Part shown: in pieces, positions 1-6,515 of the stretch
Numbering within the stretch: position 1 is the stretch's first letter
Layout: each line of letters begins with the position of its first letter
From: an uncultured Christensenella sp.
Lineage (GTDB): Bacteria > Bacillota > Clostridia > Christensenellales > UBA1242
Assembly (NCBI GenBank): GCA_949295755.1
Contig: CASFMG010000020.1
Location: forward strand, 1-11,248
Direction of reading: 5' to 3'
DNA: 11,248 nt
The notes under the pieces: generated by a model
The model's input: the letters and a program-made list of their open reading frames with translations, nothing else
What the model was told of the DNA's origin: nothing
The model's database searches: none
Made by a program: the position numbers and the translations under genes

Positions 1-451
1 CTATAAATGAAATAATTACTTCAATAATCTCATTCTCTATATTTATATGCTCCAAGTTGTCCTGTATAACTAAATTACTTAAATCGACATAAACCGCATC
101 AATCGTCATTTGTATTGTAAAAATATTGGCTGAAATGCTAATATCGATGTTTAGAAGTCCATCATCTGTAAGTTTATTTTCAATAGTTTTTTCAAGCATT
201 GTAAGTTTATCTCTATTTAACTGATATATATAATCTTCTTGTAATACAATCTCATTTTCATCAAAGATTAAAGAAGCATTAAAATCTTTTTGTAACAAAC
301 TAGGAAGTGGTGCAATAATGACAAAAATAATGACAAAATTAAAAATGGTTTTAATATGTGAAGATGAATTTCCTTCTGGTAAAAATAGATCAATCAAAAC
401 TGATAAAATACAAATTCCTGCAATAGATAAAATCCAAGACGAAATTGTCAT
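1..451 (-). CDS. spoIIIAF: Stage III sporulation protein AF, N-terminal part (runs off left edge)
   Basis: The reading frame begins at an ATG at 451 and stays open to base 1, giving about 150 codons with no stop. An upstream GGAGG (around 457-461) lies in the 12-base gap after spoIIIAE. The protein begins MTISSWILSIAGICILSVLI and has two hydrophobic segments (about residues 4-23 and 34-53) separated by a short loop with the LPEG motif typical of SpoIIIAF. The rest is a hydrophilic domain with alternating charged residues. In Bacillus, SpoIIIAF is a mother-cell membrane component of the SpoIIIA-SpoIIQ channel, and its soluble domain resembles ring-building secretion-system domains. Its place directly after spoIIIAE fits the canonical operon order. 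The C-terminus and the expected spoIIIAG and spoIIIAH lie outside the window. Identification rests on the N-terminal motif, topology and context. Confidence 0.9.
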   Translation of the reverse strand, partial: MTISSWILSIAGICILSVLIDLFLPEGNSSSHIKTIFNFVIIFVIIAPLPSLLQKDFNASLIFDENEIVLQEDYIYQLNRDKLTMLEKTIENKLTDDGLLNIDISISANIFTIQMTIDAVYVDLSNLVIQDNLEHINIENEIIEVIISFI

Positions 452-463
452 ATTAGCCTCCTT

Positions 464-1672
464 TTAAATGAAGTTTGCACTAAGCATAATCATACCCGAG
501 ACAAGCACATACATAAAAGCACAACCTACAATAATTACAATTAAAAGCGATATGCTTTTTGCAAGCATTGAAATAAAGTTAGATATTCTAGAATCAGTTA
601 TCGGTTCAAGTATTGCAGAAGCCAATTTTAAAGAAAACATAAAAACAACAAGTTTTACAATAGGCACGATAATTGTTGCAAACAAAAGTAGTAATCCACC
701 TGCACCAACTGCATTCTTGATTAAAACACTGCTTGCAACAATTAAATTTAACCCATCAGAGATATAAGAGCCTAACAATGGAATAGTGTTTTTTATCGCA
801 TATTTTGCCGTTCTAAATGAAATTCCATCAACGCTACCCGCAATAATGCCCTGTATTGCTATAAAAGCAGAAAATATTGTAAAGACCGAACCAATTATCC
901 ACTTGAAAGCACTTGAAAAAAACGATGCAAATTTCTCTAATTTTACATTATTTGATAAATTTGAAATAATTGAAAACACCAATCTAAAAATGAATATTGG
1001 CATTAAAATTGTGGTGAAAATATTAGTTATAGTTCCACTTAAAACAGCAACAGCAGGTTGATAAACACTTACAGAGACAACCCCACCAATAGCCGTCATA
1101 ACTGTGAGCAAAATAGGAAATGCTATATCCATTTGTGCTTTAATTGACTGAATGGTTGTTGATGTTAAATTTATCATTGATATTGTGCAAGTAACTAAAA
1201 TAATAATAACAGTTCCATAGCATACAAAATGAATAACATCACCAAGTGATTTTGTTTTTCCGTTTGGTTTAGACGAAGACACTAAACTAAATGTAACACT
1301 AATAGCAATAACAATAGCAATTAGTGGTAAAAATGATAATACATCATCAAAAAACAAATTTAATATTGCCGACCAAATTGACTGTTGATTTTCGCTAAAT
1401 TCACCTGAAATTATTTTTTTTATTTTATCTAAAAAAGAAGCCGAGCCAAAAATTTGTTTTTCATCATCGCCAAGTTGATTTAAAACATCTTCAAAATCAG
1501 AAAAATCTAAATCTCCAAGTTGAGAGTTTACACTTTCTTCAATTATTTCTTCAATTTCGCTTGCAGTCATTTCATCATCACAATAAACGACTTGATTTTT
1601 GTTATTTGAAAGCAAAAATGGAATACAAACAAATATAACTAAACACAAAACAATAATTGAAATTTTTTTCAT
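464..1672 (-). CDS. spoIIIAE: Stage III sporulation protein AE, multi-pass membrane protein
   Basis: A 402-residue protein whose ATG overlaps the spoIIIAD stop as ATGA. It opens with a signal-peptide-like segment (residues 1-22), then an acidic, glutamate/aspartate-rich stretch (about 32-72). Hydrophobic segments follow near 109-131, 147-167, 184-204, 208-230, 254-275, 323-349 and 371-396. The block around residues 287-306 (FRTAKYAIKNTIPLLGSYIS) matches the most conserved part of the SpoIIIAE family, and the length is typical. In Bacillus, SpoIIIAE is a polytopic mother-cell membrane protein of the SpoIIIA-SpoIIQ complex, needed for forespore sigma-G activity after engulfment; its exact transport role is unsettled. 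The 4-base overlap with spoIIIAD suggests coupled translation. I see no obvious signal-peptidase site, so whether the N-terminal segment is cleaved is open. Confidence 0.96.
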   Translation of the reverse strand: MKKISIIVLCLVIFVCIPFLLSNNKNQVVYCDDEMTASEIEEIIEESVNSQLGDLDFSDFEDVLNQLGDDEKQIFGSASFLDKIKKIISGEFSENQQSIWSAILNLFFDDVLSFLPLIAIVIAISVTFSLVSSSKPNGKTKSLGDVIHFVCYGTVIIILVTCTISMINLTSTTIQSIKAQMDIAFPILLTVMTAIGGVVSVSVYQPAVAVLSGTITNIFTTILMPIFIFRLVFSIISNLSNNVKLEKFASFFSSAFKWIIGSVFTIFSAFIAIQGIIAGSVDGISFRTAKYAIKNTIPLLGSYISDGLNLIVASSVLIKNAVGAGGLLLLFATIIVPIVKLVVFMFSLKLASAILEPITDSRISNFISMLAKSISLLIVIIVGCAFMYVLVSGMIMLSANFI

Positions 1673-2055
1673 GGCAATAACTCCACGATTATTTCTAATA
1701 TTTTTGTAACTATTGGAAGTGCAATAAATAATATAATTATCTTTCCAGCAAATAAAATTTTATCTGCTATACTAGAACTACCTGCGTCACTGCATAAACT
1801 TGCAGAAAACTCTGTTAAATAACCTACACCAATAATTTTTAAAACTATTTTGAGTAGTCCGAAATCAAGTCCCGTTTTTTCAACAATGTTTGTAAAAGCA
1901 TTGACGATATCTAATATGTAATTTATTGTTTGAGATATGATTAAAATACCACCACATAACCCAATAATTATGCTTATTTCTGGTTTCATTGGTTTAACGA
2001 GCATAGAAGCAATTACTGTTATAAGACCTATTCCAACAATTTTTATAATATCCAT
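1669..2055 (-). CDS. spoIIIAD: Stage III sporulation protein AD
   Basis: The protein is 128 residues from the ATG at 2055, beginning MDIIKIVGIGLITVIASMLV, the usual N-terminus of this family. The frame is open further upstream (to 2094), but that would add 13 residues overlapping spoIIIAC. The 2055 start has a GTGAGG ribosome binding site about five bases away, built around the spoIIIAC stop. It is almost entirely hydrophobic, with segments near 4-20, 25-47, 72-85 and 102-125. SpoIIIAD is a small mother-cell membrane protein of the SpoIIIA channel apparatus; SpoIIIAC and SpoIIIAD resemble one another, but no biochemical activity is established. It lies between spoIIIAC and spoIIIAE in canonical order and shares ATGA with the latter. 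Confidence 0.94.
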   Translation of the reverse strand: MDIIKIVGIGLITVIASMLVKPMKPEISIIIGLCGGILIISQTINYILDIVNAFTNIVEKTGLDFGLLKIVLKIIGVGYLTEFSASLCSDAGSSSIADKILFAGKIIILFIALPIVTKILEIIVELLP

Positions 2056-2062
2056 ATAAGCC

Positions 2063-2257
2063 TCACAAACCAAAAAGATTTCTAACAGTGTCAAATAATG
2101 TATTGATTAAGTCCAAAACCATCAAAAGAACAATAATTAACCCTGCAAGCGTTGAAAAAGTGGCAATCTCATCTTTTCCACTTTGCTTTAAAATTTGCCC
2201 TACCACTGTCGTTAAAATTCCAACAGCAGCAATTTTAAAAATTATTTCAACACCCAT
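2063..2257 (-). CDS. spoIIIAC: Stage III sporulation protein AC
   Basis: A 64-residue membrane protein, the usual length for the family, starting MGVEIIFKIAAVGILTTVVG. It has two hydrophobic helices (about residues 4-22 and 34-53) joined by a polar loop with the LKQSGKDE segment; the conserved TLAGLI motif is at about 36-41. A GGAG site sits five bases before the ATG, and the gap from spoIIIAB is only 9 bases. SpoIIIAC is a mother-cell membrane component of the SpoIIIA complex and is required for sporulation in Bacillus. The motif, size and flanking genes agree, so the call is firm despite the short length. Confidence 0.95.
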   Translation of the reverse strand: MGVEIIFKIAAVGILTTVVGQILKQSGKDEIATFSTLAGLIIVLLMVLDLINTLFDTVRNLFGL

Positions 2258-2266
2258 ACTTTCTCC

Positions 2267-2761
2267 TTAAATGATTAACAAACATACTAAAATTCCAAAG
2301 ATTATTCCAAGTTTAATAAATAAACTAGCATACTTCTTGCACTCATCATTTGCTACGATATAATAATCATTTATTTTGTTTTGATAGGTTTTTATTTCTT
2401 TGCTTTGCGAATAAGCATCTAATCTTCCCAGAGAATTAAAAAACGAAAATATTAAATCCTTTTCTTCTTTTTTTAAAATTTTAATATGGTTGAAAATTTC
2501 ATAATCAATTTTTTGTTTTTTATCTAATAACTCAAAAATATTTTTACATAAAGTGTTTAGTTCTTTACTTGAAAGATTTTCACTATTTTTTTGAATTAAA
2601 TTTTTTAATTTGTCTTGTGAAAATGATACATCTAGTTCCAAATTAGACATAAAAATTTGTAAAGAAGAAAAAAATTTTTTCCTATTTATATAAAAAGCAG
2701 AAAGTTTAAATCCTATAAGCCCAAAACAAAAAATAATAATTAATATTAAAATAATTGTCAT
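2267..2761 (-). CDS. spoIIIAB: Stage III sporulation protein AB
   Basis: A 164-residue protein with a hydrophobic helix at each end (residues 2-20 and about 147-164) and a helical, lysine-rich middle. This is the typical SpoIIIAB layout, and its soluble part resembles type II secretion protein F. The conserved LGRLDAYSQ block is at 111-119, in the family's LG-x-x-D-x-x-x-Q position. The ATG lies 3 bases after the spoIIIAA stop, with a GGTGA ribosome binding site inside the end of spoIIIAA. It probably works in the mother-cell membrane with the SpoIIIAA ATPase in the SpoIIIA-SpoIIQ apparatus. Sequence identity to the family is modest outside the motif and termini, so context adds weight. Confidence 0.92.
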   Translation of the reverse strand: MTIILILIIIFCFGLIGFKLSAFYINRKKFFSSLQIFMSNLELDVSFSQDKLKNLIQKNSENLSSKELNTLCKNIFELLDKKQKIDYEIFNHIKILKKEEKDLIFSFFNSLGRLDAYSQSKEIKTYQNKINDYYIVANDECKKYASLFIKLGIIFGILVCLLII

Positions 2762-2764
2762 ACT

Positions 2765-3676
2765 TCACCATTTAACTATTTTTGCAAATTTTTCATTGTA
2801 TGTTCCTTCGTATGTTCCCGGTCCTTCTCTATTTGATAAAAGAACATATCTTTCAAAATAATATTGAGGTAGTTTTTCAAAAAAATTTTTTCTTTTCAGT
2901 TCTTCAATGCTTGAAGCGTGAATAGTTGCAACGACTTTAACTCCACAATTCATTGCATCAATCAAACTGTTGCAATCTTCTTCATTGCCAATTTCGTCAG
3001 TTACAATTAGCGATGGGTTCATTGACCTTATACACTGGTTAAAACCCTGCTTTTTTGAACAATAACTTATCACATCACAAAAATGCCCCAGATTTATGCC
3101 ACTGTTATCTCCACCTGCTATTTCACCTCTTTCATCAATGACACAAACATTTAGGCAATAATTATTTTCACTTAACTGATATACAAAATCTCTTAAAAAT
3201 GTTGTTTTACCTGCACCTGGTGGAGAAATAATCAAAGTATTTTTTATACCATTTTCACTAACTATATCATCAAAAGCACAAAGCGACATATTTTTAATTT
3301 GATGAGGAATACGAATGTTCAAACTTGTCCAATTTATCATTGTTTTTATTTGATTATTTTCTGTAACAACACTGCCACAAAGTCCAATTCTAACTCCGTT
3401 TTCCAGCATTATAAAACCTTGTTTAATTTGTTCATTTACGGAATATATTGAAAAATCACTGGCTTTGTATACAATATCGTCAATCATTTCTTTATTTGCA
3501 AAAATTGCATTGTTAATGTTACAAGTAAGCCCTTTTTCACAAATATAATAAGGTTGTCCCTTTATAAAAACAACAATAGGCTTTTCTTTTCTAATTCTAA
3601 TCTCACTTAATTCACTAAATGCAATTTTGTAATTTATTATGTTAGACAATTGCTCTGATAAAACTTCTTGTAACAT
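2765..3676 (-). CDS. spoIIIAA: Stage III sporulation protein AA, secretion-type ATPase
   Basis: A 303-residue cytoplasmic P-loop ATPase related to type II/IV secretion and pilus ATPases. Visible motifs are Walker A PPGAGKTT (residues 152-159), the family signature DERGEIAG (181-188), Walker B LIVTDEIG (223-230) and a sensor-like TIHAS (251-255). The N-terminal 140 residues form the SpoIIIAA-specific domain. In Bacillus it is thought to power the mother-cell side of the SpoIIIA-SpoIIQ channel. The ATG at 3676 follows AGGGAG with 7-base spacing. It is first in the spoIIIA operon and separated from efp by 111 bases holding a terminator, so it should have its own promoter; sigma-E control is the Bacillus precedent but is not clearly visible here. 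All catalytic motifs are intact. Confidence 0.97.
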   Translation of the reverse strand: MLQEVLSEQLSNIINYKIAFSELSEIRIRKEKPIVVFIKGQPYYICEKGLTCNINNAIFANKEMIDDIVYKASDFSIYSVNEQIKQGFIMLENGVRIGLCGSVVTENNQIKTMINWTSLNIRIPHQIKNMSLCAFDDIVSENGIKNTLIISPPGAGKTTFLRDFVYQLSENNYCLNVCVIDERGEIAGGDNSGINLGHFCDVISYCSKKQGFNQCIRSMNPSLIVTDEIGNEEDCNSLIDAMNCGVKVVATIHASSIEELKRKNFFEKLPQYYFERYVLLSNREGPGTYEGTYNEKFAKIVKW

Positions 3677-3731
3677 TTGTTTTCTCCCTAAGGTAATATA
3701 TTTTTAAAAACTTAAGAAGATAACATAAAAC

Positions 3732-3769
3732 AAAAAAAAATATGCAATACTAAAAAGTATTACATATTT
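3732..3769 (-). terminator. Rho-independent terminator downstream of efp
   Basis: On the minus strand, ATATGTAATACT (3767-3756) pairs with AGTATTGCATAT (3751-3740) in a 12-base stem with one G-U pair, closed by a TTTT loop. Nine T residues follow directly (3740-3732). Two further A-T pairs (3769-3768 with 3739-3738) can extend the stem. The hairpin begins 18 bases after the efp stop codon and should end the efp transcript. The stem is A/T-rich, so termination strength is uncertain. Confidence 0.88.
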
Positions 3770-3787
3770 CGACATAAAATAATTTAA

Positions 3788-4348
3788 TTATTTAACTCTT
3801 TCCATATATGAACCATCTCTTGTATCTACACGAATTTTTTCTCCATTGTTAACAAATAACGGAACATTTATTGTGTAACCTGTTTCCAATTTTGCTGGTT
3901 TATAACTGGATTTTGCTGTATCTCCCTGAATTCCAGGTTCACAATCAACAATAGTTAGTTCAACGAATGTTGGTGGTTCAACAGAAAATGCAGTTCCTTT
4001 GTAAAATTGAATAGTTGCTGTCATATTCTCAGTCATAAAATTCATTGCATCTTCAACTTGTGATTTGTTTAGTGGAATTTGGTCATATGTTTCCATATCC
4101 ATAAAATAATACAAATCGCCTTCGTTGTATAAATATTGCATATCTTTTCTTTCTATAACTGCAACTAGAAACTTGTCAGTGGGATTAAATGTTCTTTCCA
4201 AAACTTGTCCAGTAATAACATTTTTGATTTTTGTTCTTACAAATGGAGAACCTTTCCCTGGTTTAACGTGAAGAAAATCCACAACAACATAAACACTTCC
4301 TTCCATTTCAAAAGTTACACCTTTTCTAAAATCGCCTGCTGTAATCAT
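3788..4348 (-). CDS. efp: Translation elongation factor P
   Basis: A 186-residue protein, the standard EF-P length, beginning MITAGDFRKG. EF-P binds ribosomes stalled at consecutive prolines and promotes peptide-bond formation. The functional loop reads HVKPGKGSPFVRTK (residues 27-40), with the conserved tip lysine at K32; this position carries 5-aminopentanol in Bacillus. The second (OB) domain has the MQYLYNEGDLYYFMD block, and the C-terminal OB domain has PGIQGDTA and ends in a TRDGSY segment typical of the family. AAGGAG lies about nine bases before the ATG. Its own promoter and terminator bracket it, so it can be a single-gene transcript. It sits before spoIIIAA, as is common in sporulating Firmicutes. 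No EF-P-modifying enzyme is in the window. Confidence 0.98.
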   Translation of the reverse strand: MITAGDFRKGVTFEMEGSVYVVVDFLHVKPGKGSPFVRTKIKNVITGQVLERTFNPTDKFLVAVIERKDMQYLYNEGDLYYFMDMETYDQIPLNKSQVEDAMNFMTENMTATIQFYKGTAFSVEPPTFVELTIVDCEPGIQGDTAKSSYKPAKLETGYTINVPLFVNNGEKIRVDTRDGSYMERVK

Positions 4349-4379
4349 TTATATCTACTCCTTAATTAAAATTCAATAG

Positions 4380-4409
4380 AGTATAACACACCAAATAAAC
4401 AATAATCAA
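4380..4409 (-). promoter_or_regulatory. Predicted sigma-A-type promoter for efp
   Basis: On the minus strand a -35 element TTGATT (4409-4404) and a -10 element TATACT (4385-4380) are separated by 18 bases, with an extended -10 TG one base before the -10 hexamer. The -35 matches consensus at 4 of 6 positions and the -10 at 5 of 6. Transcription would start near 4373, leaving a short leader before efp. It begins 8 bases after the stop of the upstream hydrolase gene. Confidence 0.7.
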
Positions 4410-4416
4410 CCATTTT

Positions 4417-4971
4417 TTAATGTCCATAAAATATTTTATAATCGCCATTTAAATATGTTTTTATCTTTTCAATGCTCTTTATTAGTTGACTTTGCGAACC
4501 ATCGTAAAAATCTGTTCGTCCCACACCATTAAAAAATATTGTATCTCCAACAAAAATATTATTTTTATAAACAAAAGCGACACTTCCTTTGCTATGTCCT
4601 GGTGTGTGAATTACTGTAAAAATGAAATCTCCCACTTTGAGTTCACCCTCATCAAATTCAACATCTGCATTAAATTTTTCAAAAGATTTATAAAACAAAT
4701 AAGCCAAATTATTATTTGTACATAATTTATCGGCATCATCTTTGTGAATGTAAATTTTAACACCCAAATCTTGAAACTTTTTACACGAAGCACAATGGTC
4801 AAAATGTCCGTGCGTCAATAAAATACCGCAAACTTTCAAATTGTTGCTATCCAAAAAACTTTTAATTTTTTCAAATTCTTCGCCAGCATCAATAATGACG
4901 CATTGGTTTTTATCATTTGTTATTATATAACAATTTTCTTGGACTTCGCCTAAACATAATCTATGAATCAT
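4417..4971 (-). CDS. Metallo-beta-lactamase-fold hydrolase (glyoxalase II-like), C-terminally short
   Basis: A 184-residue protein of the metallo-beta-lactamase superfamily, closest in pattern to small glyoxalase II-like hydrolases. Metal-binding motifs are THGHFDH (residues 53-59: H54, H56, D58, H59), TPGH (H126), GD (D143) and a final GH (H184). Family members usually run about 200-215 residues and continue after this histidine with a conserved G-P-x-T-x segment and a last helix. Here a TAA follows H184 directly, and neither of the other two forward frames resumes the family pattern. The set of metal ligands is therefore just complete but the tail is missing. The ATG lies 3 bases after the TIM-barrel gene, with only a weak AAAGAG site, suggesting coupled translation. 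The substrate is unknown: a thioester such as S-lactoylglutathione or another acyl thiol is possible. Confidence 0.88.
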   Translation of the reverse strand: MIHRLCLGEVQENCYIITNDKNQCVIIDAGEEFEKIKSFLDSNNLKVCGILLTHGHFDHCASCKKFQDLGVKIYIHKDDADKLCTNNNLAYLFYKSFEKFNADVEFDEGELKVGDFIFTVIHTPGHSKGSVAFVYKNNIFVGDTIFFNGVGRTDFYDGSQSQLIKSIEKIKTYLNGDYKIFYGH

Positions 4972-4974
4972 TTT

Positions 4975-5826
4975 TTATACTCTTTCAAAAATATTTTTTA
5001 AAATTAAACTATCGGTCATCATTCTATCTTTTGACTCACATATAATTGTTGGAGTTAAATTCAAGTCTTTAATAACTTTTGCAAGTGGTTCAAAATCAGG
5101 TCCGTAAATTGTATCATCATAATTCAAGTGCCTGATTTCGCCTTTGTTGCCATACTCAATTTTAGAAAAATGTATATGACACGATTTTGCTCTATCACCC
5201 AACTTTTGAATTGCTAAATCAAGTATTTTTTTGTAATCTGCATAAGTTTTTAAACAACCACCACCAAGTGCATTTATGTGTCCAAAATCAAATGTTGGTA
5301 CAAGGCACTCATCAAGTGTACACAATTCTATTATTTCTTCATATGTTCCTATTTGTTGTGGTTTACCCATTGTTTCAATACATATCTTTTTGTCTTTAAT
5401 AAGTCCATTTTCTTTTACAATCTCAATAATTCTTTTTAAATTGACTTTAACTAATTCTATTGCACTTGTTCTATCCAGTTTCCCGCACGAACCAATATGC
5501 ACAACATAATCTCTGCCACCAAAACAATCTAAAATATATAAACCTTTTTCGATATAGCCAAAAGATTTTTGAATCATATCTTCATTTGGATTTGCAAGGT
5601 TTATATAATATGGAGCGTGAGCAGAAATTAAAATATCATTATCTTTTGCGTTTTGTCCTATTACTTTTGCAGTTTGTTCACTAATATTTATCCCTCGTCC
5701 AAAAGAAAATTCATATGCACTTAATCCTTTTTCCTTTAACCATTTTGGTGCTTGTGTTGAACTTTTATTTCCTTCATCGTAAAAAACTTGTTCGTTTCCC
5801 GATGGTCCAAATCTAATCTTATCCAT
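4975..5826 (-). CDS. Endonuclease IV-like (AP endonuclease family 2) TIM-barrel protein
   Basis: A 283-residue xylose-isomerase-like TIM-barrel protein, distantly related to endonuclease IV (Nfo). An ATG at 5838 is in frame, but the GGAG it overlaps is the ribosome binding site for the ATG at 5826 (six bases apart), so the shorter form is preferred. Positions matching Nfo metal ligands, counted from 5826: H70 (SAHAPYYINLA), H110 (VVHIG), E151 (CIETMGK), D180 and H183 (TFDFGH), H217 (CHIHFSK), H233 (IRHLNY) and E264 (ICES). The aspartate two residues before the last His in Nfo (D229-x-H231) is isoleucine here, preceded by Glu230. It may therefore be a divergent phosphoesterase or isomerase rather than a true AP endonuclease. 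It follows truB with 17 bases between, in the ribosome-factor operon. The fold is certain; the reaction is not. Confidence 0.85.
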   Translation of the reverse strand: MDKIRFGPSGNEQVFYDEGNKSSTQAPKWLKEKGLSAYEFSFGRGINISEQTAKVIGQNAKDNDILISAHAPYYINLANPNEDMIQKSFGYIEKGLYILDCFGGRDYVVHIGSCGKLDRTSAIELVKVNLKRIIEIVKENGLIKDKKICIETMGKPQQIGTYEEIIELCTLDECLVPTFDFGHINALGGGCLKTYADYKKILDLAIQKLGDRAKSCHIHFSKIEYGNKGEIRHLNYDDTIYGPDFEPLAKVIKDLNLTPTIICESKDRMMTDSLILKNIFERV

Positions 5827-5843
5827 TGTTTTCTCCATTATTT

Positions 5844-6515
5844 TTATATTTCAAAAAATTTAAAATTATTTTGTTTAATATCTTCAAGCGTACAACTATC
5901 GTTCAATGCATATATACCACATTTAGTACGAATTATAGCGAGCATAGTACCATATGTGGATAATTGTTCTGCAATGTCTCTGCAAATACTTCTTATATAA
6001 GTCCCACTTGAACAATTTATTTCAAACATAAATGTATTTTTTTTTATTTGGCTTAATACCTTGCAACTATATATACAAATATGTCTAGTTTTTAAAGCAA
6101 CTTCTTTTCCCTGTCTTGCAAGTTCATATGCCTTTTTTCCGTTTATTTTTTTTGCCGAATATTGTGGTGGCATTTGCTCAAATTCGCCTTCAAATTGCCT
6201 TGCTACTTCAATTACTTGATTTAAGGATATATCAATATTGTTTTTTTTAATCACTTTACCTTCACTATCAAGTGTATCCGTTTCTTTTCCAAAATAAAAT
6301 ATTGCTCTATATGTTTTATCTTTTTTTAAATATTCATCAAATAATTTTGTTGCCTTATTAACAGCAATTAAAAGTATACCTGTACCGAGTGGGTCAAGAG
6401 TTCCCAAATGCCCAATTTTCTGTGGTTTTAAAGTCCTTTTAACAATTTGTACGGCCAAACTAGAAGACATTCCAGTGGGTTTGTTTAAAACTATTATTCC
6501 ATTTTTTTCAAACAT
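5844..6515 (-). CDS. truB: tRNA pseudouridine-55 synthase
   Basis: A 223-residue TruB, which isomerises U55 in the T-loop of tRNAs to pseudouridine. The catalytic motif GHLGTLDPLGTG (residues 35-46) carries the nucleophile D41. Other family blocks are KTYRA (67-71), TDTLDSEG (79-86), PPQYSAKKINGKKAYELAR (116-134), CSSGTYIRS (168-176) and IIRTKCG (194-200). Many TruB proteins reach about 300 residues with a C-terminal PUA-like region; here only a short tail follows the catalytic core, so it is a compact version, complete in catalytic motifs. The ATG overlaps the end of nrnA by 8 bases and is preceded by GGGAG inside that gene, which suggests translational coupling. ribF, often the next gene, is absent. 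Confidence 0.97.
   Translation of the reverse strand: MFEKNGIIVLNKPTGMSSSLAVQIVKRTLKPQKIGHLGTLDPLGTGILLIAVNKATKLFDEYLKKDKTYRAIFYFGKETDTLDSEGKVIKKNNIDISLNQVIEVARQFEGEFEQMPPQYSAKKINGKKAYELARQGKEVALKTRHICIYSCKVLSQIKKNTFMFEINCSSGTYIRSICRDIAEQLSTYGTMLAIIRTKCGIYALNDSCTLEDIKQNNFKFFEI

Noticed and set aside
468..1061. Two plus-strand frames (99 and 91 codons) antisense to spoIIIAE
   Set aside because: They lie wholly opposite a well-supported membrane protein gene, and reversed hydrophobic codons give long open frames by chance.
3681..3720. Short palindromes (CTTAAG, TTTTTAAAAA) before spoIIIAA as an operator
   Set aside because: Short A/T palindromes are expected by chance in such DNA and no matching copy was seen elsewhere in the window.
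4390..4416. Possible frameshifted continuation of the hydrolase past its stop
   Set aside because: I read all three forward frames after the stop; none restores the expected G-P-x-T segment, and one closes within four codons.
5187..6000. Several overlapping plus-strand frames of 70-77 codons
   Set aside because: All lie opposite the TIM-barrel gene and truB, show no family features and overlap each other in different frames.
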